Origin: JACMJL01 sp963791805
GTDB lineage: Bacteria; Bacillota; Clostridia; Clostridiales; Clostridiaceae
Reading direction: 5' to 3'
DNA: 64,000 bases
NCBI GenBank assembly: GCA_963791805.1
Contig: CAWBTU010000004.1
Span: 992,001 to 1,056,000, forward strand
Numbering within the stretch: position 1 is the first letter of the stretch; each line of letters starts with the position of its first letter. Below are positions 18,917-28,179 of the stretch, piece after piece. The notes under the pieces are model-generated. The model saw nothing but the letters and a program-made list of their open reading frames with translations, searched no databases and was not told the origin of the DNA. The position numbers were made by a program, and so were the translations under genes.

Positions 18917-21052
18917 CTAGACCAAGTTACTTATCTTAAATACACTTAACTCATGGAGTGCTCTTGTTGCCATTACATATTTAATTTTATCATCTATTTG
19001 GTCTTGTTCACTTTGAATTAGAATTACAGCGTCAAATTCAAGGCCTTTTGCAAAATATACTGGTAAAATCATTGTTCCTGCTCCAAATACAATATTTTCA
19101 TTTCTAAATATTTTTGTATGCTCATGTTCCTTGATTAATTCCCATACATGTTCAGTGTCCAACATATTTTTGCAAATAATGCCTATACTTTTATATCCTT
19201 TTCCTTTTAAGTCTTCAACCTTTACCAATAATTTTTTTTGTAATTCTTCACTATTTATTATATTAAGTTCTTCTACTTCAGTACCTTGCCTAACAAGTGG
19301 CACAACTTTTTCTTCCTGTAAATATTTATTGGCATACTCCATAATTTCTGCTGTTGATCTATAGCTTTTATTAAGTTTAAAATTAGTAACCTTATTTTCA
19401 TTAAATATTTCTGCTAAATTACTCATGGCAATACTATCTACATTACTTTTTATGTTTTGATTTCTGTCACCAACAATTGTAAAACCTGAACATCCAGTTA
19501 CTTCTTTTATCACCATAAACTGAAGCTTACTATAATCTTGAGCCTCGTCAATAACTACATGCTTAATTTCTCTATCATATCTTATTCCTTCAAGCTTTAA
19601 TTTCAAATAAATAATTGGAGCTAAATCATCTATTGTAAGCTGTTGATTGTTATTAAAATCATTATAAAGTTTTTCTACACATTCAGGTTCAAGCCAGGTT
19701 AGGCTCTTTTTAATATCTATTACTTTCTTAATAAGTTCTCTTATTTTATTTTTTCTCTGAAACATAAGTTGATTTTCAATTAACTGAAGTTCTTCTTTAC
19801 TTTTAAGTGAAACTGCACTCTGGTATTCTTTCTCTATTTCCTTAAATTTCTCATCTCTCACATCTCTTATCTTTGAAAAAATAATTCTCTTTATTTTCTT
19901 ATTTCTTCTAAATAGAGGCATTGAAATATAACTTTCTTTAAACAACTTTCTAATTTCATTCTTATTAATAACTACTCTATCTTCTAAAAAGATATCCTGG
20001 TAATTAAAATAATTATCATTTAATTTATCAATGTAATTATCTAGCTCCATTATATATTTGCCTGATGTTTTACTTGTAGAGGCCTTAATAAAAGCTTCAT
20101 CTCTATTAATGTTTTTCTCCATATATTCGTTACTATCCATAATTTCTTTTATATCAAGTAAACTTAATGCAAAACTAGTAAAGGTAGTCTGTAATACTCC
20201 TACTTCACCAAGGCTTGGCAGAACTTGTGAAATATATTCCATGAAAATAGTATTAGGTCCTAGTATTAATATCTTATCTTGAAAAACTTTTCTATTATTA
20301 TAAAGAAGATATGCAACTCTATGAAGGGCAATTGTAGTCTTACCACTTCCAGCAACACCATCAACAACTACTACATCATATTTGGGTTGTCTAATTATAT
20401 TATCCTGTTCTTCTTGAATAGACATTATGATATCTTTTAGTTTATCTCCTGCATTAGAGCTTAAAACCATTTGTAATATTTCATCTTTTACATCCATCTC
20501 AGAATCAAATAATCCAATAAGCTCCTGTTTTTTAATAATATACTGCCTTTTTTTTAATATATCTACTTGTATTTCTCCCATAGGGGCAACATAGCTATGT
20601 TTTCCAAGCCTTCCAGTATAAAAAAGTGATGAAACTGGTGATCTCCAATCTATGACAACTGGTTCCATGCTCTCCTCTGGAGTTACACCAAATCTACCAA
20701 TATAAATAATATCATCATCTTCGAATTCTTCATCCTTAAAATCTACTCTTCCAAAGTAAGGAATATCCTTTAAAATTACTAATTCCTTAAGCTTTCTATC
20801 GATAGTGTTGAAACTTTCTTCCTTTACAAACCTTTCATGATCAAAGTATTCAGCAACCTTATCTTCATCATCCCTAAACTCTTCTAGCATTTTTTCCCTA
20901 TAGTACAAGATCTGCTCTGAGACTTCTTTTCTTTTTTGCACATTAAGCAGTATCTCATTACTAATTATATCTAAAACCTCTGACAGCTTACTTTTTTCCA
21001 TTTCTTTTTCAAGTTCTTTTACTACTTCAACTTCAAAATCATTTTTATCCAT
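18917..21052 (-). CDS. helD: HelD-like superfamily 1 helicase
   Basis: This 711-residue UvrD/Rep-family ATPase resembles HelD, which removes stalled RNA polymerase from DNA and recycles it. An N-terminal coiled-coil region (1-90) fits the secondary-channel arm of HelD. Walker A is VDGVAGSGKTTIALHR (about 230-245), Walker B is VVIDEAQDYS, and GDRNQNI and VMATRALHEL are motifs III and VI. Conserved WRSPVSSLFY and GRFGVTP in the N-terminal part are typical of the clostridial HelD group. The ATG follows GGAGG. Confidence 0.88.
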   Translation of the reverse strand: MDKNDFEVEVVKELEKEMEKSKLSEVLDIISNEILLNVQKRKEVSEQILYYREKMLEEFRDDEDKVAEYFDHERFVKEESFNTIDRKLKELVILKDIPYFGRVDFKDEEFEDDDIIYIGRFGVTPEESMEPVVIDWRSPVSSLFYTGRLGKHSYVAPMGEIQVDILKKRQYIIKKQELIGLFDSEMDVKDEILQMVLSSNAGDKLKDIIMSIQEEQDNIIRQPKYDVVVVDGVAGSGKTTIALHRVAYLLYNNRKVFQDKILILGPNTIFMEYISQVLPSLGEVGVLQTTFTSFALSLLDIKEIMDSNEYMEKNINRDEAFIKASTSKTSGKYIMELDNYIDKLNDNYFNYQDIFLEDRVVINKNEIRKLFKESYISMPLFRRNKKIKRIIFSKIRDVRDEKFKEIEKEYQSAVSLKSKEELQLIENQLMFQRKNKIRELIKKVIDIKKSLTWLEPECVEKLYNDFNNNQQLTIDDLAPIIYLKLKLEGIRYDREIKHVVIDEAQDYSKLQFMVIKEVTGCSGFTIVGDRNQNIKSNVDSIAMSNLAEIFNENKVTNFKLNKSYRSTAEIMEYANKYLQEEKVVPLVRQGTEVEELNIINSEELQKKLLVKVEDLKGKGYKSIGIICKNMLDTEHVWELIKEHEHTKIFRNENIVFGAGTMILPVYFAKGLEFDAVILIQSEQDQIDDKIKYVMATRALHELSVFKISNLV

Positions 21053-21080
21053 AAAAAACCTCCATCTAATAAATTAAGTA

Positions 21081-21106
21081 AGGTTTTTCTGAAATCAGAA
21101 AAACCT
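21081..21106. terminator. Hairpin between ftsH and helD
   Basis: A perfect 12-base inverted repeat (AGGTTTTTCTGA, AA loop) lies 25 bases after the ftsH stop. The arm itself is T-rich but the following T-tract is poor, so it is a likely but not certain terminator. Confidence 0.6.
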
Positions 21107-21130
21107 CTAAAGATTGAAAAATATAACAAA

Positions 21131-22969
21131 TCAATTTTTTGATAAAATGTCATCCATTTTTTTTGTATTGTCATTTATCATTTCCATAAACTCATCCCCC
21201 ATTAGAGTTTCTTTTTCTAACAGTTCCTCAGCAATTTTTGATAATAGCTCTTTATTATGTTCTAATAGTTGTTTCGCTATCTCATGAGCATTCTTTATTA
21301 TTGTTAACGTCTCATCATCAATAATAGCTGCAGTGCTTGCAGAAAAATTTTGAATTGGCTTACCATCTAGATATCTATTTCCAATTGATTCCAGTGCCAT
21401 CATATCAAATTTTTCTGACATCCCATATATAGTTACCATACTTCTTGCTGTTTCCGTTGCCTTCTCAATGTCATTTGAAGCTCCAGTTGATACTAGATTG
21501 AAGATAATTTCCTCAGCTGCCCTACCAGCTAGCATTACTGTTATTTGGTCAAGCATTTCTTCTTTGGAAACAAGATATTTCTCTTCATCAGGAAGTTGCA
21601 TTGTATAACCTAAAGCGCCTAATGTTCTTGGTACTATAGTAACTTTATGTACGGGATCTGAATGCTTAAGCAGCGCTGCCGCAAGTGCATGACCAACCTC
21701 ATGAAATGCCACTATCCTTTTTTCAGTAGCAGATAATATTTTATCTTTTTTCTCTTTACCTGCAATTATAACTTCAACTGCATCTTCTAAATCTTCTTGA
21801 ATAACTAGATTTCTACCTTGTTTTACCGCCCTAAGCGCAGCTTCATTTACAATATTAGCCAAATCCGCTCCAACTGCTCCTGGGGTTGCTTTTGCCACTT
21901 CCATTAGATCAATTCCTGAGGACATCCTAACATCCTTTGAATGAACTCTTAGTATAGCATCTCTTCCTTTTAAATCAGGCCTATCAACTATCACACGTCT
22001 GTCGAATCTGCCTGGTCTAAGTAACGCTTTATCTAAAATTTCAGGTCTATTGGTAGCAGCAAGTATAACCACTCCTTTATATGAATCAAATCCATCCATT
22101 TCAGCAAGTAACTGATTGAGAGTTTGTTCTCTCTCATCATTACCATTATTCCCATTAATATCTCTACTTTTCCCAATTGCATCTATTTCATCAATAAAAA
22201 TAATACATGGAGCTTTTTCTTCTGCTTGACTAAAAAGATCCCTTACTCTTGCCGCTCCCATTCCAACAAACATTTCAATAAACGCAGATCCCGTTATTGA
22301 AAAGAAAGGAACTTTTGCCTCTCCTGCTACTGCTTTAGCTAGCAACGTCTTCCCAGTACCTGGAGGCCCAACAAGCAATGCACCCTTAGGAAGCTTTGCT
22401 CCAATCTCTCTATATTTTTTAGGATTATGAAGAAAATCTACAATTTCGGCCAAGGATTCTTTCGCCTCTTCCTGTCCAGCAACATCGCTGAAATTCTTTC
22501 CCGTCTCATTTTCAGCATAAATCTTACCATTTTTCTTTCCAAAAGACATTACTCCTGAGCCAATTTTTTTATTTAAAACACCAAGTAAAATCCTTCCTAG
22601 AAAAAGAAACATTAATATGGGTACAATCCAATAAATAAAGAACTTAGACACTGGATTAGCGCCGCCTGCTGTGGGAGCACCATAGTCTATTCCAGATTCC
22701 TTTAACTGCTCAAATAAATCAGGATCACCTAAATTAGATGTATACAAAGTCTTAGCCGTTTCTCCATCTTTAACTTTAGGCTTGATAATAATCTTTGAGG
22801 TTGAAACTTCAACTCTCTCAATTTGTTTCTCTTTAAGCATTGTAAGAAATTTATTGTAGTCAATTCTTTCTGTTTTAACTGAATTTATAGCATAATTCAA
22901 AACAAAAATAATCGTAACCACTATAATTACATAAAATATAGCATATTTCCATTTTTTATTTGAAAACAT
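21131..22969 (-). CDS. ftsH: ATP-dependent zinc metalloprotease FtsH
   Basis: This 612-residue hexameric membrane protease degrades misassembled membrane proteins and regulators. It has two N-terminal membrane helices (about 8-26 and 108-128) flanking a small extracytoplasmic domain. The AAA module has Walker A GPPGTGKTLLAKAVAGEA, Walker B FIDEIDAIG and the SRH region NRPEILDKALLRPGRFD. The M41 protease has the zinc motif HEVGH near residue 424. The length is near that of B. subtilis FtsH. ATG is preceded by AGGTGGTGACATT. It is a single gene with its own hairpin downstream. Confidence 0.97.
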   Translation of the reverse strand: MFSNKKWKYAIFYVIIVVTIIFVLNYAINSVKTERIDYNKFLTMLKEKQIERVEVSTSKIIIKPKVKDGETAKTLYTSNLGDPDLFEQLKESGIDYGAPTAGGANPVSKFFIYWIVPILMFLFLGRILLGVLNKKIGSGVMSFGKKNGKIYAENETGKNFSDVAGQEEAKESLAEIVDFLHNPKKYREIGAKLPKGALLVGPPGTGKTLLAKAVAGEAKVPFFSITGSAFIEMFVGMGAARVRDLFSQAEEKAPCIIFIDEIDAIGKSRDINGNNGNDEREQTLNQLLAEMDGFDSYKGVVILAATNRPEILDKALLRPGRFDRRVIVDRPDLKGRDAILRVHSKDVRMSSGIDLMEVAKATPGAVGADLANIVNEAALRAVKQGRNLVIQEDLEDAVEVIIAGKEKKDKILSATEKRIVAFHEVGHALAAALLKHSDPVHKVTIVPRTLGALGYTMQLPDEEKYLVSKEEMLDQITVMLAGRAAEEIIFNLVSTGASNDIEKATETARSMVTIYGMSEKFDMMALESIGNRYLDGKPIQNFSASTAAIIDDETLTIIKNAHEIAKQLLEHNKELLSKIAEELLEKETLMGDEFMEMINDNTKKMDDILSKN

Positions 22970-23033
22970 AATGTCACCACCTAAATATACTCATTCCTAA
23001 TTATACTACACTTATTTTACTTTAACTACTTTA

Positions 23034-24218
23034 CTATAAATTCAAGAAATCTAAAGCGCTCTTCGCAAGTACTGCAGCACCAATAGAAATCATTTCTTCA
23101 TCCACCATAAAGTTCGAAGCATGTAGTGGCATATCTGTCCCCTTTTCTTCATCACCAATTCCAATCCAAAAGAAAGTTCCAGGAACTTTTTCTTGAAAGT
23201 AGGAAAAATCTTCTCCAGCCATACTAGGCACTTCAATTTTTTCAATACAATCTTTACCTAATATGTCCTCTATGCTTTTTTCAACCTTAGAAGTTAATTC
23301 CTTTTCATTTATTACTGGTGGATGGTATGGAACAAATTCCAATTTATATTTAGTACCGTTAGCACTAGTAATTCCACTAATTACCTTCTCCATCAATTCA
23401 GGTATCTTTCTCCTTGTTTGCAGTGAAAGTGTTCTTACGGTGCCTTCCATATATGCATTATCTGGAATAATATTATGTGCTGAACCCGAATTAAATTTAC
23501 CTACAGTAATGACTGCAGGTTCTAAAGGATCTATATTTCTACTTACAATTGTTTGAAAAGCCATAAATATTTCTGTGGCTGAAACAATTGGATCTATGCA
23601 TTTATGTGGATGTGCTCCATGTCCACCTTTGCCAAATATGGTTAACTTGAAATTATCAGTAGCAGCCATTATGGGACCTTGTTTTATTCCTATTCTACCT
23701 GATTGTAGATATGGCCATACATGAGCACCAATAACAGCATCAACCTTAGGATTTTCTAATACCCCCTCTTCAATTACTAATTTTGCTCCCCCAAGGGCCT
23801 CTTCAGCAGGTTGAAAAACAAATTTTATATTTCCATGAAGTACTTCCTTAAAATCACATAAAATTTTAGCTGCTCCTACTAGCCAGGCAGTATGTACATC
23901 ATGTCCACAAGCATGCATAAATCCATTATTTTGTGATTTATAACTAATATCATTTTTTTCCTCAATTTTCAAACAATCCATATCCGCTCTTAGTATAATA
24001 GTTTTGCCTTGAAATTTACCTCTTAAGATACCAACTACGCCAGTTTGGCCTATTCCATTTTGTACTTCAATACCTAACTTTTCTAGATTTTCCATAGCAA
24101 TTTGAGAAGTTCTTATTTCCTCAAGTCCCATTTCAGGGTGAGAGTGAATATCCCTTCTCAAAGAAATTAATTCATTACTAATAGCTTTGGCCTTTAAAAG
24201 TATTTCTTTTTCATACAT
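23034..24218 (-). CDS. M20 family amidohydrolase / carboxypeptidase
   Basis: This 394-residue metallohydrolase is of the N-acyl-L-amino-acid amidohydrolase/HipO type, removing acyl groups from amino acids or peptides. Metal-binding motifs are HACGHDVHTAWLVGAA (about 100-115), QPAEEALGGA and MAGEDFSYF. A lid/dimerisation domain interrupts the catalytic domain. I use the ATG before YEKEILLKA, which follows AGGGGTGG; the GTG three codons earlier overlaps that site. Substrate cannot be fixed from sequence. Confidence 0.9.
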   Translation of the reverse strand: MYEKEILLKAKAISNELISLRRDIHSHPEMGLEEIRTSQIAMENLEKLGIEVQNGIGQTGVVGILRGKFQGKTIILRADMDCLKIEEKNDISYKSQNNGFMHACGHDVHTAWLVGAAKILCDFKEVLHGNIKFVFQPAEEALGGAKLVIEEGVLENPKVDAVIGAHVWPYLQSGRIGIKQGPIMAATDNFKLTIFGKGGHGAHPHKCIDPIVSATEIFMAFQTIVSRNIDPLEPAVITVGKFNSGSAHNIIPDNAYMEGTVRTLSLQTRRKIPELMEKVISGITSANGTKYKLEFVPYHPPVINEKELTSKVEKSIEDILGKDCIEKIEVPSMAGEDFSYFQEKVPGTFFWIGIGDEEKGTDMPLHASNFMVDEEMISIGAAVLAKSALDFLNL

Positions 24219-24249
24219 TTGAACCACCCCTAATTAAAATGAATTCCTT

Positions 24250-24786
24250 TTATTTCAATTTTCCAAATCTATTAAATGGAAATATAACAATTCTTCCTTT
24301 TCCTTTTATTTGATCTTTATTTATATAACAATTTTCCCAATAACGACTGTCTAGGGAATTTGCTCGATTGTCTCCCATGAAAAGGTAACTATCCTTTGGT
24401 ACTTTAAAGCTACTATTTTTAATTTTTATAGTATCATTTTGAACTAAATTGTAAACAACATATGGCTCGCTAATTTTCCTTGAATTAATTAATACACTAC
24501 CATCAGTATTAACTTCTACAGTATCTCCTGGAACACCTATCAATCTCTTAATTAAATCTTCACCAAGCTCTTTTGAGTGAAATACAACTATATCTCCTCT
24601 TTTAAGTTTATCTTTATTAAAAACTCTTGTTACTAAAATTCTATCTCCCGCCTTGATGGTTGGATACATTGAGTCACTTGGAACTTTTATATTAAAAAAC
24701 AAAAAATGCTTAATTAATAAAGATAGTACTACTGCAATAATTACAGGTAGAACCCATCCGCTAAATATTTTTTTAATTTCTTTCAA
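24250..24786 (-). CDS. lepB: Type I signal peptidase
   Basis: This 178-residue membrane serine protease removes signal peptides from Sec substrates. It has one N-terminal membrane helix (about 12-32), the catalytic Ser39 in PSDSMYPT, catalytic Lys80 in LIKRLIGVPGD and the C-terminal box GDNRANSLDSR. I prefer a TTG start (LKEIKKIF), which has AAGAGGG 6 bases upstream and gives the usual length. A longer frame upstream also begins with TTG but has no site. In this window the likely clients include the lipase, the S8 protease and the giant RHS protein. Confidence 0.93.
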   Translation of the reverse strand: MKEIKKIFSGWVLPVIIAVVLSLLIKHFLFFNIKVPSDSMYPTIKAGDRILVTRVFNKDKLKRGDIVVFHSKELGEDLIKRLIGVPGDTVEVNTDGSVLINSRKISEPYVVYNLVQNDTIKIKNSSFKVPKDSYLFMGDNRANSLDSRYWENCYINKDQIKGKGRIVIFPFNRFGKLK

Positions 24787-24962
24787 GTTAAAACCCTCTT
24801 TCAAGTTTAGATATAGTAAATATTGTTCAACATTTTCTATTTTAAATAATAGTATATATCCAGTCAAGTTTAATTATATTATTTATTAGTATATACCTTT
24901 TACTAATCATTTCCACACAAATAAATAATTAGTTCACCTTTACCATTAAATCTATGCTCTAA

Positions 24963-25214
24963 TTATTCATTCAATTGTTCCATTATTTTTTTTAATATAG
25001 CATCACTATCTACAGTATCATCAACTTCAATAAGTATTCGATGTCCAAGTCCTTTAGCCTCACCAGTCAAATATATAATTTCTGCTGTTTTATCATCAAC
25101 TTTTTTTACTACTTTTGCTATATCACCTGGTCTTATTTGAGCTGTACCACCTTTTTCTAGTTCTATTGTTTGAGTAGTATTAAATTTAATCTCTTGTCCT
25201 AATTTAACCTTCAT
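24963..25214 (-). CDS. Small conserved-looking protein of unknown function
   Basis: This 83-residue soluble protein has a good ribosome binding site (GGAGATGAAGTTAA before ATG). It reads like a small beta-rich domain: KFNTTQTIELEKGGTAQIR, then RPGDIAKVV and a short C-terminal helix (DAILKKIMEQLNE). RPGD-IAKVV suggests an SH3- or KOW-like barrel, but I do not recognise a named family. It stands between a radical SAM gene and lepB, on the same strand as both. Confidence 0.7.
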   Translation of the reverse strand: MKVKLGQEIKFNTTQTIELEKGGTAQIRPGDIAKVVKKVDDKTAEIIYLTGEAKGLGHRILIEVDDTVDSDAILKKIMEQLNE

Positions 25215-25312
25215 TTAACTTCATCTCCTAACATATTCTATATAAAGGCTATCCTTTGATATGTAATCCTTCCATTGCTTCTTCAATTTTATCTAGAGTA
25301 AGTACTTTTAAG

Positions 25313-26197
25313 CTAAAAAAATGAAAGCTGATCAATGCCGTAACCTTGAGTATAACCTCTTACTATATCTTCCATTTTGTAAAGAATTCCAAGTCTATCA
25401 CATTCACTTTTAAATAAATTCCAAAGTTCCTTTGCTTTAGGCGAACGGCATTCATATGCATTTCCATATTGTTTTATGTACTTTTGTTTGAGATTAGGAA
25501 AGTGTTGGTCTAGCCTATCATAATACCATTCCCTTTGGTTTTGTCTCAAAGTTACACCAAAAGCAGGATATATAAACTTTGCTCCACTTTCATAAGCAAG
25601 CGCTATTATACCTTTTATATTTTCCTCATTATCCTCTAAAAATGGCAATACCGGCATCAGTAGTATCCCTGCATATATGCCATTTGCTGAAAGTTCTCTA
25701 AGGGCATCAAACCGCTTTGAGGACACTGATACATTTGGTTCAAGCTTTCTACATAAAGCATCATCGCAAGTAGTAATTGTTATTTTAATTATTACAGGAG
25801 AATGAATTTGTATTGCCTTTATTAAATCTATATCTCTCAAAATCAAATCACTTTTTGTGGCAATAGAAACTCCATATCCATATTTGTTTATTAGAACTAA
25901 GGCTCCTCTTGTTAGGCCGTATTCTTTTTCAAAAGGATTGTATGGATCACTCATTGCACCTGTACCAACGACCCCAGTTTGTCGTTTAGATTTAAGTTCC
26001 TTTTCAATTAAAGAAAGAGCATTTTCCTTAGCTCTTACATCATCAAAATTCTCAACTCTATAACACTCGCTTCGACTATCACAGTAGATACAACCATGAC
26101 AACAACCTTTGTAAATATTCATATTATAGTTATGCCCAAACCAAGAATTATTATCAGTGTAGCCTGATATAACTGTTTTTGCCGGAATAAGCTCCAT
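25313..26197 (-). CDS. SPL-like radical SAM protein
   Basis: This 294-residue iron-sulfur enzyme has the cluster motif in YKGCCHGCIYCDSR (about 30-43), with a conserved tract GTGAMSDPYNPFEKEYGLTR and later ATKSDLILRD, KLEPNV and GILLMPVLPF. These features match the group related to spore photoproduct lyase (SPL-like, Rv2578c-like), whose members mostly have no known reaction. It is shorter than true SplB and is not expected to repair spore photoproduct. The ATG follows GAGAGGAAATAAAT. Confidence 0.85.
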   Translation of the reverse strand: MELIPAKTVISGYTDNNSWFGHNYNMNIYKGCCHGCIYCDSRSECYRVENFDDVRAKENALSLIEKELKSKRQTGVVGTGAMSDPYNPFEKEYGLTRGALVLINKYGYGVSIATKSDLILRDIDLIKAIQIHSPVIIKITITTCDDALCRKLEPNVSVSSKRFDALRELSANGIYAGILLMPVLPFLEDNEENIKGIIALAYESGAKFIYPAFGVTLRQNQREWYYDRLDQHFPNLKQKYIKQYGNAYECRSPKAKELWNLFKSECDRLGILYKMEDIVRGYTQGYGIDQLSFF

Positions 26198-26328
26198 ATT
26201 TATTTCCTCTCTATATATCCTTTTATTCTACAAAACATATTTTACTTGAATTCATGAGTAATTTTTCTTAAATTTTCATAACTATATTATACACCAACTA
26301 TATTAAAACATCCTATTATAATTAAATG

Positions 26329-26368
26329 AAAAAAAACTGGCTAAGAAGTAATAACATCTTAACCAGCT
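26329..26368 (-). terminator. Terminator after the lipase gene
   Basis: On the minus strand the hairpin AGCTGGTTAAGATG / CTTCTTAGCCAGTT is followed by a run of eight T. It lies just after the lipase stop. Confidence 0.88.
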
Positions 26369-26388
26369 AATTATTTTATGTATCAATA

Positions 26389-27642
26389 CTATTTAGGCAA
26401 ATTAGTTAGCATTTTAGCTAAATCATAATACATAGGCATAAGCTTTTCTCTGTTTCTTTTCATACCAACTACCTCAATATGATCTATACCATTTGTTAAA
26501 CCCATATAATTCCACACACCCTTTTGAGCCTGTCCATTATATGTTACCTCTTTATCATCTGAACCAACATGAGGACTAATAGCTGATATTACACTTACAA
26601 CTCCGTCATTTGGCCACCAGCTGCTATCTACAGGAACTTCACCAGATTTATTATTTGTAAATCTTCCTATATAGGTTGAACTCTTAAGCATAAGTGGGTT
26701 CATATTTACATTAGGAACTTGATAACCCTTAAGCAACTCTTTATGTGTATCTTGGCATGCATATGAAAAATAATATACATCGCTCTGAGCCTTAACCCAT
26801 TTATTCAATTCTCTTGCACCTTCCGGAGTTAAGTCCCAAACACTTAGGTCTTTAGTTTTTTTCCATAAGTTGCTTTTCAAAACCTTTTTGTCATAATCTA
26901 CAAAGGATTCATTAGGTTCTTTTTTAAGTCCCCACTGATCTAATCTAAAATCAAAACATGGATTATCAGAATTAAAAACTCCAGTTTCAGCTGCTAATGC
27001 TGCAAAAAACTGATGAACTACTGGTTCCTTTTGGTTTACATTATAAGCTTCAGCTGTTCCATCTTCTGGAGTCGCTATAGTAGTAACACTATCAATCCAG
27101 TTCTTGCCTCCAATAAACAATGGGCTAACATTTCCTTCTTTAGAGAATAATTGTTCATCACTATCACCTTTTTCTAATAGCTGAGTTAAGACTCTTACAG
27201 TTTCTCCACCCATACTATGTCCTACTAGATGAATTTTACTAATTTCATTTGAAGATGAAGTTGTTCCAAACTTAGGATATACTCCTGGATATGTTCTACC
27301 ATACCTTGCATGTCCACATTTTTTTGAATGAACTTCTCCATAATCAACTGTTCCACCTTTAATATAAGCATATAATTCACATGCTCTATCCCAGTTACTT
27401 GACACTGAGCCAACTGTAGGTGTATAGACTTCATAACCTTTAGCTGTTAGGTCCTCCTTTATACTTCCTAGTCCTCCCCAATAGTTTATTCCAAAAAGTT
27501 CATCATTACCCCATCCAAATAGTCCATGAACCATAATAATTGGATAATTATTAGTTGCAGCCAATGCTTTATATGGCGCAAACACTAGAAAAGTAAAACA
27601 AAAAATAAGTGCAATTTTACTGATTTTAATACCCTTTTTCAC
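26389..27642 (-). CDS. Secreted lipase, family I.5-like
   Basis: This 417-residue protein has a clear signal peptide (basic KKGIKISK, hydrophobic core, cleavage near KALAA at about residue 29). The mature enzyme opens NNYPIIMVHGLFGWG (oxyanion-hole HG) and has the nucleophile elbow GHSMGG (Ser near 142). The WWPNDGVVS stretch near 345 and the DHIEVVG stretch near 395 hold the likely catalytic Asp and His. Length and motifs match the large thermophilic Geobacillus/staphylococcal lipase group, which hydrolyses triacylglycerols. The start is GTG with AAAGGAG upstream. It is a single-gene unit with its own terminator. Confidence 0.9.
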   Translation of the reverse strand: MKKGIKISKIALIFCFTFLVFAPYKALAATNNYPIIMVHGLFGWGNDELFGINYWGGLGSIKEDLTAKGYEVYTPTVGSVSSNWDRACELYAYIKGGTVDYGEVHSKKCGHARYGRTYPGVYPKFGTTSSSNEISKIHLVGHSMGGETVRVLTQLLEKGDSDEQLFSKEGNVSPLFIGGKNWIDSVTTIATPEDGTAEAYNVNQKEPVVHQFFAALAAETGVFNSDNPCFDFRLDQWGLKKEPNESFVDYDKKVLKSNLWKKTKDLSVWDLTPEGARELNKWVKAQSDVYYFSYACQDTHKELLKGYQVPNVNMNPLMLKSSTYIGRFTNNKSGEVPVDSSWWPNDGVVSVISAISPHVGSDDKEVTYNGQAQKGVWNYMGLTNGIDHIEVVGMKRNREKLMPMYYDLAKMLTNLPK

Positions 27643-27808
27643 AATATCACTCCTTTATGTAATTTTTTTACATGTTCGAATTTATATATATTAACATATT
27701 TTTTATCTGATGTAAATACTTTCAATTATTTATAAATAATTTTAATTATACTTGTTCTGCTAACAGAATGAATACTACATTAAAGGGTATGGATATTTCC
27801 TCAGTTAT

Positions 27809-27851
27809 AAAAGTATGAAAAGAGAGGTTATGCCTCTCTTTTCATACTTTT
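27809..27851. terminator. Perfect 19-base hairpin, probable terminator
   Basis: The arms AAAAGTATGAAAAGAGAGG and its exact complement have a 5-base loop and A/T-rich flanks on both sides. It lies 25 bases after the stop of the small membrane protein gene and would end that minus-strand transcript. The sequence would also work in the other direction. Confidence 0.8.
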
Positions 27852-27875
27852 ATTTACTTGTTAGAAGTAATAAAT

Positions 27876-28160
27876 CTACAAAATACGTGTTGGTTCAAAT
27901 TGTCCCTTACTTTTTTGAACTCTATCCCCTATATTTATGGAATTGTATGTAGCCTCATTCACATCAAACACAACTTTTTTACCTAAATCACTATCAAAGC
28001 ACATCCTATACTTAGTTTTTTTTCTTTTGCTATAATAAGTAATAATTTTTTTATTCTGTAATACTCCAATCCATTGTTGATTGTTCCTTCGTATCACCGA
28101 GTATATAGCAAAACATGTTGGTATTCCTAAAGCAACTAGTACAAAAATAATTGCCACCAT
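27876..28160 (-). CDS. Small membrane-anchored protein of unknown function
   Basis: This 94-residue protein has one N-terminal membrane helix (about 2-22), a basic stretch (VIRRNNQQWIG, YYSKRKKTKYRM) and a C-terminal beta-rich part ending FDVNEATYNSINIGDRVQKS. The last part looks like a small OB- or SH3-like fold outside or inside the membrane. ATG follows a strong AAAGGGGGG site. It is 19 bases after the hybrid kinase gene and on the same strand, so it is probably co-transcribed. I do not recognise the family. Confidence 0.65.
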   Translation of the reverse strand: MVAIIFVLVALGIPTCFAIYSVIRRNNQQWIGVLQNKKIITYYSKRKKTKYRMCFDSDLGKKVVFDVNEATYNSINIGDRVQKSKGQFEPTRIL

Positions 28161-28179
28161 AAATAATCCCCCCTTTCAT